A stretch of DNA of 30,887 nt, taken from assembly GCA_025602915.1 (NCBI GenBank), contig JAHLJZ010000142.1, positions 1-30,887 of the forward strand, in the 5' to 3' direction. Each line of letters opens with the position of its first letter. Positions within the stretch are counted from its first letter, which is position 1. Position numbers and translations under genes: made by a program. Of this stretch, positions 10,430 through 21,791 are shown in pieces. This stretch comes from Paraphysoderma sedebokerense (Eukaryota; Blastocladiomycota; Physodermatomycetes; Physodermatales; Physodermataceae). Under the pieces are notes generated by a model. That model had not been told where the DNA came from. It worked only from the letters and a program-made list of their open reading frames with translations, and ran no database searches.

Positions 10430-11333
10430 ATGACATCCGATACACAACAGCTAGACTCTTCCTCTTCCCCAGACACTCATCATCATGAGACCCCCTACGA
10501 AGCTCACGATTGTTTCGAAGCTGTTGCCGTTGCCGGCGGAGTGACCGCTGGATTTGGGGTGTTTTGGGCTTCGATACGAATGTTTTGGAACCCTGCTTCC
10601 TTAAAAACATATATCTCAAGGAGTTTGATGAATCATGCTGGCACATATGGTTTGTATTCTTCTACTTTAACATGGGTTATTTGACATTGAAAAGCTTCAA
10701 ATGCCTCCAAGAGAAAATTGGATGCACAATGATGCTCCTATTTTGTTTACATTTGCGAAGGTGTCCATAGCGGTAATCATTCATATGGAAAGGTGATAAT
10801 CAAATATTCCATTGGAATTGCAGCAGGCAAATTTTTTATTTGTTACAACTTGAAAATATGATACCTAAATTGAACATACAATCTTCTGTCGATTGGAACA
10901 ATGTTTGACCTCGTCTCTTTGTACTTAAAGGTGCTATCGGTGCGGTATATGGTGGTTCCGCATGCATGCTGACAAGGATAAGACACAAAGATGATATGTG
11001 GAGCTCTGTGTTTGGTGGTGCTATGGCTGGTGTAGCTCTTGGATTGCGAGGTACATATATGAACAGAATCAGTTCCCTTTTCGGTTCTTATTCAACGTCA
11101 TTGTGGCATTCTAAACATATTTTTTTTTTCTAATAGCTCGATCATTCGCTGTCATGGCTGGGTCATCCTCACTTTTGGCTGGTGTTATGGTACTTAAGGG
11201 ATTGGCGGGTAATTCTATCTTAGGTCCGGTTGGTGAAATGAATCCTCAACAGCGTAAAAAATGGAATGAAGGTTTCTGGTCTAAACCAGAGTATGTGCCT
11301 GGTAGGAAAATGTTGGAAGGAAAACAAGAATAG
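10430..11333 (+). CDS. NDUFA11: Tim17-family protein, probable complex I subunit NDUFA11 (B14.7)
   Basis: Three exons, 10430–10649, 10931–11050 and 11137–11333, give 178 aa with all phases agreeing. The protein has the Tim17/22/23/NDUFA11 pattern of Gly-rich membrane helices: EAVAVAGGVTAGFGVFWASI, then GAIGAVYGGSACMLTRIR, then SVFGGAMAGVALGLRARS and AVMAGSSSLLAGVMVLKG. The short charged C-terminus (NPQQRKKWNEGFWSKPEY) resembles that of fungal complex I 21-kDa subunits rather than protein translocases. It would sit in the inner mitochondrial membrane as an accessory subunit of NADH dehydrogenase. The first intron is long for this locus (281 nt) but has no visible exon inside. A TIM22-like translocase subunit is the main alternative. 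Confidence 0.75.
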
Positions 11334-11544
11334 ATTCATCGTTTAACTTCAGAACAGAGATTGATATGTTTAGATAATGGGCTTGAAAGAAGTTCAAAGT
11401 GTAAAATGGGTACGAGGAATACAACCACACTCAATTGCGAGAATAATATGTTTTGAAATAGTTCCAAATCATAGCTCTTTTCCGGTTTCAAGGAATCAAA
11501 GATGATAGACATGATTAACGGATTATAATTTATTAAACTTACAA

Positions 11545-12924
11545 CTACTTCATACTCTCTTGAACCAACAGTCTTGCATGATCAGTTATCTCCTTCATGA
11601 CTTCTGGTTTCAATAAATCACTAACGTTCTCGTAATTTAACGAAGCATCGTAAGTGTATGCAATCATTGTGTCGTCAATATGACAAGAGCTCTTTGCGAG
11701 AGCTGTGATACAGTTGCACACCCGAGAAATATTTTGACGAATTGGAAGTGATATATCCTGGAGAACCGTGTTATAGTTAACGATGTTGTATGTAACGAAA
11801 GTCGAATACATCCACAGAACAAACCTCATTTTTATTCCCATACAAATCCTCTCTCGTTATTCTGCCTTCTTCTCGCTCTCTGTCTTCCACATGTTTGCTG
11901 ACCCAAATATACCCATTCAATCCCAAAATGACGTCCACACCGCAAGGTAAGCTGTGGAAATGCGATTTACATCGCTTTACTAGCGACGAAGCAACCGAGA
12001 CGAATGAACCGTTTCGCAATTTACCGTATTTTACAGATCGTGTGTGTAATCCTATTGACCCATCGCTGAAAAAAGACTGAATCTCTGCGACAACGACGTC
12101 TCCAGCGGACAACAGTTTTCGCATTTGCAGTTCGTCGGATTCGGATTTTCGACGCTGCATGGACAGAACGATAGCAATTTGTGGTTAGAAAATCCGAATG
12201 AAATCATCAAAGAAAGGCGGTATATCGCAAAAGATAAAAACAGGCGACAGAACGAGCATACCTGAACTCCACCAGGTAAACTGACACTACTTAAATTCAG
12301 AATTGCATCCAGACGGGAATTTATGTCCACCTTCCATCGCTTCTGTGCTACTTCTGTTATTCTTCCGACCACAACATCTCCAATTTCGGCAATGAATCTA
12401 TTTGCAAAAAAGATCGATGGTTAGAGAAGCAGAAATAAACAAAAACTATATAGGTCCGACTGATCATTCGAGCATCCAAATTTCAGCATTAATCAGACTT
12501 CAGTATTAAAGAACAAGTGATGATCAGTTTATAGATTCTGAAAATAGGGATGTAGCCATTTATCATCATATCCTTTCATTTTCCAGTGTGCGATTTGCAG
12601 TCGTTCGAAAAATCAAAACGGAGAGTGGGGGAAAAAAAAAATTTCGTCGACTCCTACAAGTGATACCAACCTTGACCGAAGCGGCCTAACGACAACTAAT
12701 TTATTCACTCGATCCACCACACCGCAGACACTAGCAACTAATTCTTCTTCATCCAGAAAAGTACCATGTCCCCGCATAAAAGCCATATCATTCGTGATAG
12801 TTTCACCAGGGGTGACGATGTGAGACTCTGAGGCGAGCATTTCGTCGTCATCATCGTTCAGCATGGACGACGAAGATGCCGAGATGATTTCGTGGGGCAG
12901 ATAAAAATTTATGCTGGAAGTCAT
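11545..12924 (-). CDS. RRP4: RNA exosome cap subunit Rrp4 (EXOSC2)
   Basis: Four exons on the minus strand (12924–12671, 12397–12262, 12154–11825, 11757–11545) join to 310 aa. Conserved Rrp4 stretches appear in order: [19 protein letters not shown] (N-terminal domain), [34 protein letters not shown] (S1 domain), [18 protein letters not shown], then the KH domain with GLNGYIWV and the C-terminal [10 protein letters not shown]. Rrp4 is one of the three S1/KH subunits that cap the nine-subunit exosome ring and guide RNA into it, in nucleus and cytoplasm. The N-terminus has a Ser/Asp-rich insert before the conserved part, and the start at 12924 is the only in-frame ATG before it. The gene converges with NDUFA11 and diverges from the hydrolase gene. 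Confidence 0.96.
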
Positions 12925-13377
12925 TTTTTATAAGGAGTTGAAGGAATTGAAGAAAGAAAGTTGGCGGGATGGAATTAAGCAGGTGAAACTTGAACAAAAG
13001 AATTTCTTCAATGGACTTGGAAACTTCAAGGGGAATGTTGGCGGGTCAAATCAAGAAATGTATCACTTGAAATAAATCTGATATGATCATAAAATAATTA
13101 AACTTTCATTTATTATCATTATACTTCATCATCGTATTTAGACTGCAGCGGTAATCGGTAAATCCAACTGGCTGGTTCCGTCATTGCACTCGACACCAAT
13201 CGTATCGTCAACGAAAGTAATAAATGCGTATAAATATTGTAGTATTTTCATACTAAGTTGGGAATTTTACTGAAAGGTTTTGATGCAATATTGAGATGGC
13301 GCCAAATCCCGCACAAAGAGACGAGCAATATCCGGGTTAGGGTTACCCAAGTATCACTGTCAATCGTAACATCCAAC
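12925..13377. other. Divergent promoter region of RRP4 and the hydrolase gene
   Basis: About 450 bp separates the two start codons. The open frame of the hydrolase extends upstream to 13258 but has no ATG before 13378, so that part is taken as leader. AT-rich blocks occur around 13070–13130 and 13200–13250. No other feature was recognised. Confidence 0.45.
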
Positions 13378-14828
13378 ATGTCATATATAGATTCCGACGT
13401 AGATACCTCTACATTCAGCTCACACTCCATATCCGTATCGGGTATCAATCTAAAAGTTCATGGACTCAACGAATTGAAGAACGTACGTCTGGAACGTATT
13501 GATGAAGTCGGAGTTGTGTTTTTGTTGCACGGTCGATTAGGTAAATACTGACATCTACAGACATGTGATAACTACCAACATACATAGAGTCTTTACTAGT
13601 TGGTTCTAGTTGATATTCTCATTTTCTGCTGTCGTAATTTTGATGATCCCGAACTGTAAGAAGCGGTTTTGAAGGTTCACCTTTCGTTCGCTGCTAAGAA
13701 TGTTTGATATCTAGGATGATTGAATTTATATTTTGTATTGATTAATTGTCTGAGTTGGGTCTGCGAGCTATACAACATTTTAGCAACAATTGAGTTTCTT
13801 ACTGACTATAACTACTTATATGGTTTCCTTCCACATTTAGGGACGCAGGAGGACATGAAACCCCTCTCTAATACAATAGTATCTCACATACACTCTCACG
13901 CTTTTCCCTGCACATTCCCTATCCTCACTGTAACTTTGGACCATAGAAATCACGGGTCTCGTCTCACGGATGTAACTCAAAACCATGGTTGGAAAGAAAA
14001 AGATATCTTGTCGAACACCGATCTTCTGAATCCAAATCATGCTACTGATATGTACTGCATTCAACTGGGTACAGCGTTGGATGTTTTACTGCTCATTGAC
14101 CTGCTACCACTATACCTGCAAACCCTTGTCCGGAAAGTCGCATCGCATGCGACGACAGCTATCAAGTGGAAGTGGGGAGTGGTTGGCGTCTCGTTAGGTG
14201 GTCATTCTACGCTGTTGGCTGTTTTTAATGGTAGAGTAGCTCCTCTTCTAAGCTGTATGGAAGCATAGTTGGCTAACATGCAGGGTGATTTAGATTCTAA
14301 GCGTAAAATAGATCTGGCAGTTTCAATTATTGGATGTGGTGACTATCGTAAGATATTTCTCTTTAAATTAAACTGTGACAACTCCCATCTTTCTTGCACT
14401 GATTGATCTGTCCTTTCTTTTATCTTACAATATCAGTCACCCTTCTATCTCATCGCTATGCAAAGCTTCCGTCGTCCGATCAGAAACAGCACGCATTTGA
14501 ATCACTGTTTCCGTCATCATTACAGTCGTTAGTTTTAGAAAGAGATCCTCTTAATAAAGCTTCTCATCTGAATGCACCTTCCCCCTCACTCCTGACATCA
14601 CATTCGTCACAATCACTACCCTCCCTTCTCCATATTTTTGGCGGTAAGGATTCACTTGTTCCGCAACAATGTTCTTCACATTATCTGGAGAAACTCGGCG
14701 CTGTATATCGCTCCGGAAATTGTCCAGAGCGCATTGACACTTGGGTCGATACCGATACAGGACATAAATGTAGTAAGGCGATGATGGTAAAAGCTGCTGA
14801 GTGGGTTGAAAAATGGTGGTGCCACTAG
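13378..14828 (+). CDS. Alpha/beta hydrolase
   Basis: Four exons, 13378–13540, 13841–14235, 14284–14347 and 14437–14828, give 337 aa. The fold's landmarks are present: VVFLLHGRLG (oxyanion strand and HG turn), TLDHRNHGSR, a nucleophile elbow GVSLGGHS with Ser172, the acid in GGKDSLVP (Asp279) and the base in TGHKCS (His317). It thus looks like an active serine hydrolase or esterase of the cytosol, with no signal peptide. The overall pattern (HGRLG, LDHRNHGSR, DMY with IQLGTALDV) matches an uncharacterised fungal hydrolase family from memory; the substrate is unknown. The third exon depends on a GTAGCT donor after 14235, because the nearer GTAGAG donor would introduce a stop. That makes a 48-nt intron. 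The start at 13378 is the first ATG in the frame. Confidence 0.85.
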
Positions 14829-15071
14829 GGTGTTGGCGGGTGTAATGATGAGATAGGATATTCAACAGCAAACCCCGTTCGTTAGTTTTTAGACAGCGGA
14901 AATATGAATTTGATATAATTGTGATTCTAGATGTAGTGAAATGTATCCTTGTTCTATTTCAGTAAACTCATTTATCAATACGACGGTCTAAATGCAGAGC
15001 CTTAACGAATTCAAAGGTCATATCGCATTGCAATTATACATGCATCAGTTAAGTAAGTTGGGCGCATATTA

Positions 15072-17230
15072 CTACTGCCCAACAGCTTCTAAGCTATCTT
15101 CTTCCGCACTTTCGGCGGCTGTAGCATTAAGCGAGAAATCAAATTCCTTGAATGCTTCCTTCATCGTTTCAGCCATATTTGATTCTTTTTCTTCTGAAGT
15201 AGCCGTGCGCCAGTCCGCAAGTTCTGGGTTTCCGAAAATATTGGCGAGGACGATCCTTCAAATGGTAATGACAGAAAATTTTAGAAATCGATTAGAAAGA
15301 CATCCGACGAAGAGCAGGTAAAGCAAAAAGCTTCTGCTCCGACGGAGATGAAGATGGTTACCTTGGAAATTGTAAATCGAATTTCACTCCCCTTTCCAGT
15401 TCCACCAACAATATGTCTTCATCATCTTCTCCAAAATCAACTCGAATGTAATTCACATTTCCATTCTGCGGTTTCTTGTTGAGAACTTGCCATCCTTCTT
15501 TCTGCATCGCTTCGCTAAATTGTTCTTTCGCGCTTTCTTTTAAATTCAACGGGATAGGAACACACTGTAAATGTGCATGTTGATATCGGACATTACGATT
15601 AACTGTGAAGAATACAGGGAGAAGGTCACGAGATGAAAAATAGGAACGGAGGGAAGACATGTAATTGCGGAGGTCGGAAATGACCCCATCTCGAGAACTG
15701 GGAGGGATATGATGAAATGTGTTAAAGTGTGCTGTAAAGAAATAAAATGAAAACAACTATGTTAGCATGTTATTTTACCACGTTCAATAAGAAATAAACA
15801 GAAGCAAGTAACAACATACTGATCGGAACTAGCAACACATGTCCATCTGACAGAGGCCCTTTAGCAATGCTCAGGTACATCTCGTCAGCTATGCTAATGA
15901 TCAAATGTTTCGCCAACTGAGGGTTACTTAAACAGAACCAACAAGTTAGCGGTTCCCCTGATTTCTCATTCTTTGGGCATTCCCGGATCCAATGTCCTTT
16001 TTCATTACATGACTTGCAAACATAATCATCCGGGGGCCCTCTTTGGGAAGTGGTTTGTCCTTTTTGAGGGCAATCTTGAATGAAATGACCGGAAATATTA
16101 CATATTTTGCAAACGTAATCGGAACGAGGGCGTTTCTTGCGTTCATCATCATTTTGATCATCGCCTCGAAGACGTTTCTTATGATAAGGGTTGACTGTTG
16201 AGTTGGGCGGAATTTCGCTCAGAGTTGATGGTTGCTTTACAAGAGGAACAATGTTCATGGCGTAATACCACTGCGAAATAAAGCAGCATTCCATTAATAA
16301 TGACAAATAACACATTATAAGAGTCCAGCTTACCCGCTCAGATTGATCGTTTCCAACGGCACCCAACCCAAGAAACCTGGTAACATGAACTCCACGACCA
16401 TTCTTGTAAGGCGCCCGTTCAAACCAAACGCCTTCACTCCCGGCGAAATGATATCTTGGTTTTAACTTATACGCAACATCTCTAACAATCTCTGAACCGA
16501 CACCAATATTTTTTCCTGGGCCATCCGATCCCTGGGCTACAGACTGGGGCCAATCATAGGTCAAAAGAATGTCTAAACCTTCGTTGCCTTCCGAATATAC
16601 ATGGTGCAGTAGTGAAGAAGCCGACGTAGTGCTGTAATGATGATTGCTCTCTTCGTTCTCTAATTCATCCGTATTTTGTTTATTGTCCGTTTCTAAGGAG
16701 CTGGTACCGCTAAGATATCCAATCTTCAATCCTTCAGAGGTACTCAAAATACCAGAGTTCCCCAAGAAGGTTAAATTGGGACAAATTTCAGAACCTGGGT
16801 TGGACCGAATGCGTGATGCAACGACAGCGGGAAACGGCAATGAACCGTTAATTATGTATGTTGGAAGGGGGACTAGATATGTGTTTATTGCGTCGTTTAG
16901 AGGGGTTTTCAGTTAAAATCAAAATTACCACGAGAACTGCTAAGAAGCTCATTAAGGCATTTCAGCAACAATTACCTTTCAATTCATTGTTCAATAATTT
17001 CTCTAATTCATCAGCCTTTGTCTCGTCCCCAAAAAAACCGCCCGCTACAAGTGCGAGATCAAATTTCTGCTTCGAATGCGTTTTGGCGACCTTTGAGGTG
17101 AAAGAGGCTATGTTTCCATTGACTGGACCGACGACTAAACTGTCAACGCAGGTTTAGTACAGGACAGCAATGAATTACTAGAATGCAAGTACACAAAATT
17201 TACGTACACTTTTATGGGAGCTGTGGCCAT
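15072..17230 (-). CDS. DRN1: CWF19-like protein / lariat debranching-associated Drn1 (CwfJ family)
   Basis: Six minus-strand exons (17230–17208, 17139–16976, 16872–16334, 16270–15820, 15731–15362, 15255–15072) join to 576 aa. The N-terminal part is a degenerate metallophosphatase-like domain (KVLVVGPVNGNIASF, FDLALVAGGFFGD, VPLPTYIINGS, NLTFLGNSGILSTSEGL). Two CCHC zinc knuckles follow, at about residues 296–309 and 327–340, then the CwfJ domain 1 (CWFCLSNPQLAKHLI, GPLSDGHVLLVPI) with a HIT-like QHAHLQCVPIP, and CwfJ domain 2 at the C-terminus. Relatives bind the intron-lariat debranching enzyme and late spliceosomes in the nucleus. Two zinc knuckles between the domains are typical of fungal members. 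Exon 1 is only 23 nt but restores the VLVVG strand exactly. Intron 16333–16271 is 63 nt with no stop, so retention would stay in frame. Confidence 0.95.
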
Positions 17231-18479
17231 CTCGATATGTAATGTCAATTACAGTATTCACATCAATGTCGAATTACACGATTCAAAGCCTTGGTGTGTA
17301 GGCCAACCGCGTGATTGATTACCATGACAACCAATGCCGGCGACCCGAGTGGTTGAAATCAGCTTGAATGAGTTAAGTTAATCTTTGTCTTTGCGATACT
17401 TGTTTGGATAAAGTGCAATGATTGACGTCGGATAGTGCTTTAAGGTGAAAGGAGATGAGGATTAACAGACAGAAAAACAGTCGTTTCTTCGGCAACGCAA
17501 AATTGAGAAATTTATTCCAATAAGACCAATGCCTTCCACCGGATTGAGTCTGGACACACGAGGAAGGACATTTCCGAAATGGTAAAATGTTATCCCCATT
17601 GCAGAAGTTTTCGCCAGGAGTTTACCCCTTTGCTAGCGGCGTAGAACACAAAAAGTAGTGGCAACAGGAGTCTTCATTGACCTCCTGACGAAAGGAGCTT
17701 TCATCCGGAACCTGGAGTTAAACAATAAGAACGCAATCTTCCAACAATTATTAGGGGTCTCAATTTGCAACTTTCGCCTGGGGCCTCGGCCTAACATCAT
17801 CGTTGTTTCGCAGAAAGTGTCATTCGCGATATAAGAAGGGGACGTTGTATACTTTGCCACTTGCATTATACCCCTCAGGGCTCAGATACATATTTACATA
17901 CGTATTTGTTGCTATTGATGGGCATGAACGCTGTGGCTAAATGTTTGCCACGGTTGTCTTTTCAGGCACTCCAAGGAGAATATTCTGAGGAATGAAGATA
18001 CCAAAAATGCAACCAACGAAGGCACAATGGAATTTATTTTCTTTACCTCCCGCGGAAAAGTTGGAATATTCATTTACAAACTGAATAACTGAATATTAAT
18101 AGTTAATAAGTGGTTATCTGAGATATTTACTTCGGGCGGACGTTGTGCATTTTTGCACAACGGTTAGGGGTAGAGATTAGAGAATACACGGAAGGGGTCG
18201 CTCATCTTGAACAATTATGCACAGTTGGATTTGGAAGCTGTTGGCACTACGAACAACGAATGGTTGAGAGGGCCAAAGTATTGAGGCTACTGCAATGAAA
18301 GTAGCTAACTAATATAATTGTAATTGTGTTTGAGTAGTTATAAACCGTGGTTCCGCCATTCAAGGCAATCCTTATATCTCGCTTTCTACATTTGACCCCG
18401 CAACGTCGCAACTAAATCTTTCATACTGCAATTCGGCTAGACTGTCTATATATATTTCGCTAGCGGTGCCTATTCAATA
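17231..18479. other. Long intergenic region
   Basis: About 1.25 kb between divergently transcribed genes. Open frames are short (minus 17633–17866) and without motifs. It holds a perfect hairpin at 18141–18162 and, near its right end, AT-rich tracts including a TATA-like run at 18446–18456, some 25–35 bp before the next ATG. Nothing else was recognised. Confidence 0.45.
18141..18162. repeat. Perfect 9-bp inverted repeat with 4-nt loop
   Basis: CGTTGTGCA, then TTTT, then TGCACAACG form a perfect hairpin. It lies about 320 bp upstream of the 7-TM gene and 910 bp upstream of the DRN1 start. It could be a dyad binding site or chance; no downstream U-tract suggests a terminator, and the host is eukaryotic. 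Confidence 0.6.
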
Positions 18480-19425
18480 ATGTCAGCTCCAATCACCCGA
18501 GACGATGTCGTTCACGGTATTATCGCAGGCTTTTGCCTCGGTTATCTTGCCAGGCTAGCAGGTTCGACATTGAACCAACCAGGCCTTCCCGAATTGAGAA
18601 AGAACAAACTCATCTTCTGGGCGTCAATTGTAGGAACATTGGGTAGGTGCCCTTACACAGTTCAACAAAATTATTTTGCATTCCTAACACTTGTTTGAAG
18701 CATGTGTCCTGCATCTCTTTCTTCACGTCATCCAAATAGTTATTGGTAGAATATACGGAGTTATTGTCGTCTGGTGGGTTAGTCGCTACATTGCTGAGCA
18801 AGCAATTTTTATTCTCCTCCTCGAAAGAACATTCGCCCTGGCACCATTGCTTAAACAGTTTTCCGTGCAAACTCAAGTACTGATTAAATTACTCATCACT
18901 ACTGTTATGGGAATCCCGCATCTTGTTAATGGCATGGTTATTAGTCTTTACTTTCCGCGCTTTAATCCATTACGCAACTCCATCCTTTTGGTAACTTCGT
19001 TCATCTATCCACTCATACTCATTGCAGCCAATACCGCACTCACAGTGATGTTTGTGAGAATCCTACTGGAGCACCGCGGGGACCAAGCTTTCGTTCAACT
19101 TGTGTTTCGAGATAAACGTCGTTGGGCAGAATTTGGCTTTGACGCGCTGGTTCAACTTTCATTCATGATTTTCAGATTGGGTATTGCATTTGCGAATCTT
19201 TCATACCCAACCGAAATGTGGCCTTTGCTCTGGGCTTTCAGTCGCGCTTTCTATCCGATTTACATTTTAATAACTATCAAGACGTATATAGTGGTTACGA
19301 AAAACGTCACCAAAGACATTCTTCAGACTCAAATTCAGTTTTCGAATGTCAAAGTATCAGGCAATGCTACTGTCCAAACTAATGTAATTCGCGATCACAT
19401 CTCCACTGTACCAAGCAGCTGTTAA
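18480..19425 (+). CDS. Seven-transmembrane protein of unknown function
   Basis: Two exons, 18480–18642 and 18701–19425 (58-nt intron), give 295 aa. Seven hydrophobic segments can be picked out: around residues 10–28, 42–68, 75–98, 108–130, 140–168, 190–212 and 217–245. A short outer N-terminus and a 45–50 residue polar C-terminal tail with an NxT site follow. Charged loops (LEHRGDQ, RDKRRWAE) lie between helices 5 and 6, where receptors usually carry their cytosolic loop. The topology recalls the many uncharacterised 7-TM families of basidiomycetes and, loosely, GPCR-like proteins. I see no pheromone-receptor or opsin signature and no retinal lysine motif, so no function is assigned. Confidence 0.75.
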
Positions 19426-20180
19426 GGATTCGAGTTAGTTCTGGGGGATTCAATATTAAATTTATTTGTCTGTCATAATTCAGGATAGCCATATCTGTAA
19501 AAGCCGAAAGGAAGTTTCAAGTACGGGCCATAAATGAATACAACAAAGCCCCATGGATATGAATGCAATGACCTCATGTGCTAAGGAAAAGGGAATAAAT
19601 TTTTTGGAAAGCAGTTTCTGAATTTGCATTACAAAAATTCTATTTGAGAGGTATTCTGAATTGCACCACGAGCGCACTCGTTGCTCTAATATACGAAAGA
19701 AGGTAGTGATGATAACCTTTTTTGTTTGACACGATATCGATTAACAAAAGAAACCGTCATTCGCTCATAAATTGTCATAGATTAGTGGGCCGAAATTCAC
19801 GTCTGTCAGGCGCAATACAAAACCATATGATTATCGGTGGTAACTGGTAACTACGTAGGTACTGGATGATATAATGATTCAAGTTATAATTCTCCATCGA
19901 CTACTTGAAATTAAAGAGACTTTGGAATATTGTTTTGGTATAATTGTGGGTAAATCATGGTTATAAACTACATTAAAACCAATTCCTACGGAACTTTGGA
20001 TTCATAGGTAGTAAGTACTAAGTAGTTTATAATCCAAGTTGGCTAAAAATATAGTTTTTACTCTCAGTTTCATAAACCAATTTCTATACCGGTAATATTG
20101 GTACAAGAACTACACATATGTTTCTGACACTTGTATTTGTATTTTAGAAATATGGTATCCCTGAGATTTCAACCTCCAAG
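19426..20180. other. AT-rich intergenic region between convergent genes
   Basis: About 750 bp of AT-rich DNA between the stops of the 7-TM gene and the BTB gene. Frames are short and motif-free. An imperfect inverted pair of about 15 bp (19849–19863 and 20014–20027) encloses some 150 bp, which could be the relic of a small non-autonomous element, but there is no clear target-site duplication. Confidence 0.4.
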
Positions 20181-21224
20181 CTATATAAAATGAGTTAGAA
20201 GAGATCGGGACAGAGATTTGAACTGATGTATGTCAGACCTGTCTACATTATAGCTACCACCGCAATACTTTACTTTGCAATAATTTGAAGGATACCAAAT
20301 GTCTACTTTGGGCTGACGTGATGACATCATGATGGAGGAAACGGAAGACTGAACAGAGGACTGCATTGAATCTCTTATCCATTTCCATACATTTATAAAT
20401 TTGACCGGATAATTAATTATGGAACTAAGGCTGATCACTCTCTGATGGGAGGAAAGCTCTCCTGAACACCTGCGACAGGAAACAGACATTTCGTCATTCA
20501 TGATGTAGGAGACGCTCAGCTTCTCTTGTAGGTCACCATCTGGCTTTTGACATTCGATGATGATGAGTTCCATCAGGTCGCCGACAATCTGAGCTGTCAA
20601 TTCGTCCCTCATATTTGACCAATCTGTGCGAAGTTCTGAAATAATATTTTTCTCGTCTTTCCATTCCCTCATTGGCGAATTTGGGGGCACAACTTCGTCG
20701 AATTCCAATCCAAAAAAGTCGCATTCCATTTCTAATCTATCGACATCGATGGCTATGCATCGGCACCTCATACCTGATGGGCAGTAATTTCGACAATTCA
20801 ATATAGGGATAGATCCGCAACGATAGTAGTCTAGTATATAGCGAAACAGGTCACCATCTCGATCAATAAAGTAGGAACCGTCCTCTTTGGTCGGAACTAA
20901 ACAACCAGTTAGAGAAGATATGGCGGATCTTGCGATGCCCTTCCAGCCATGATAGTAGTACACATACAGCGATCTCGGTTGTCTGGTGACACCATCTTGC
21001 TTAAGAAAGTGTCGGGATGCTGTCTTAGAGTTGACAAGGTGGTCTCGTAACGGACTCCTCCGACGTTGAGTTTGACGACGTCATTCAAGACTTTACAAAA
21101 TTCAATAATAAAAATAATGTCAGTGGGTGTCGTTGCATCCAGGCCGACAATACTACTGGCCTCTGCATACTCCAAGTAGTGAATACCTGAATTTACCTTG
21201 GTCAGTTAACTTGGATTTAGACAT
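20181..21224 (-). CDS. KCTD-like BTB/POZ (T1-type) protein
   Basis: Three minus-strand exons, 21224–21197, 21090–20968 and 20896–20181, give 288 aa. Exon 1 is only 28 nt but supplies the sole in-frame ATG, and the intron after it has a CTGAC branch site. The N-terminus reads LTDQVLNDVVKLNVGGVRYETTL in two overlapping blocks, then TFLSKMVS, then FPTKEDGSYFIDRDGDLFRYILDYYRCG, the full T1/BTB signature of KCTD proteins (residues about 11–90). The rest (200 aa) is not recognised; it contains several Cys (CRCIAIDVDR, CRRCSGE) and may be a partner-binding domain. KCTD-type BTB domains commonly bind Cul3 to recruit substrates for ubiquitination, while others form channel-like tetramers. The gene is head to head with an ankyrin–RING gene. 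Confidence 0.85.
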
Positions 21225-21791
21225 AAGGGGCCACAAGAAAGCTTGTACTTGTTAATTAATCTACTAGGGTTTCTAGCGGCTATGGTTATGCAAATCCTCG
21301 CCCTTTCTTAACTTACCTTGACGATAGGTATGAAGAAAATTCCAGGACGGGATTATGATTAGGGTACACTCAAACAATCTGATTTTGAGAATGACCGAGA
21401 AAATCAACGCCGCAAATCAAGCCCTTTCGGATTTCCAGATACAATTCTTAATACGGAGATACTGCGGCTTACCGAGAATAGCGCCGATAGCAACGCCAAC
21501 AACAACGCCGCAAGCAACATCATTACCTCTTCTGTTTTTACTTCATACATCATACATCACCTTCTCGCACTTCTCTTGTCAGATTTATCATCAGAATCGC
21601 CTCCAGTAACCGTAAGGTCTGTCGGTCAGTATTTGCCCACACCTTCATGCTTTAGCCAACAATAAAATTAATTAAACTGATCAGTCTAGTAATGGATCGT
21701 CTCTGTTCAAGATTACCGGAGCTACGGGTGGAACTCCACATGTGACAGTCAGTAAACAAGCGCGGCATGACACTCGAGTTGCAATTCTCGG
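21225..21791. other. Shared divergent promoter of the BTB and ankyrin–RING genes
   Basis: Only 567 bp lies between the two start codons, so both promoters must share it. No coding region with a recognised motif was found (a plus-strand frame at 21355–21609 is Thr/Pro-rich noise). No operator-like repeat is obvious. Confidence 0.45.

Noticed and set aside
14221-14283. Nearer GTAGAG donor in the hydrolase gene
   Set aside because: Using it brings a stop immediately after the acceptor at 14283; the GTAGCT donor after 14235 keeps the conserved frame.
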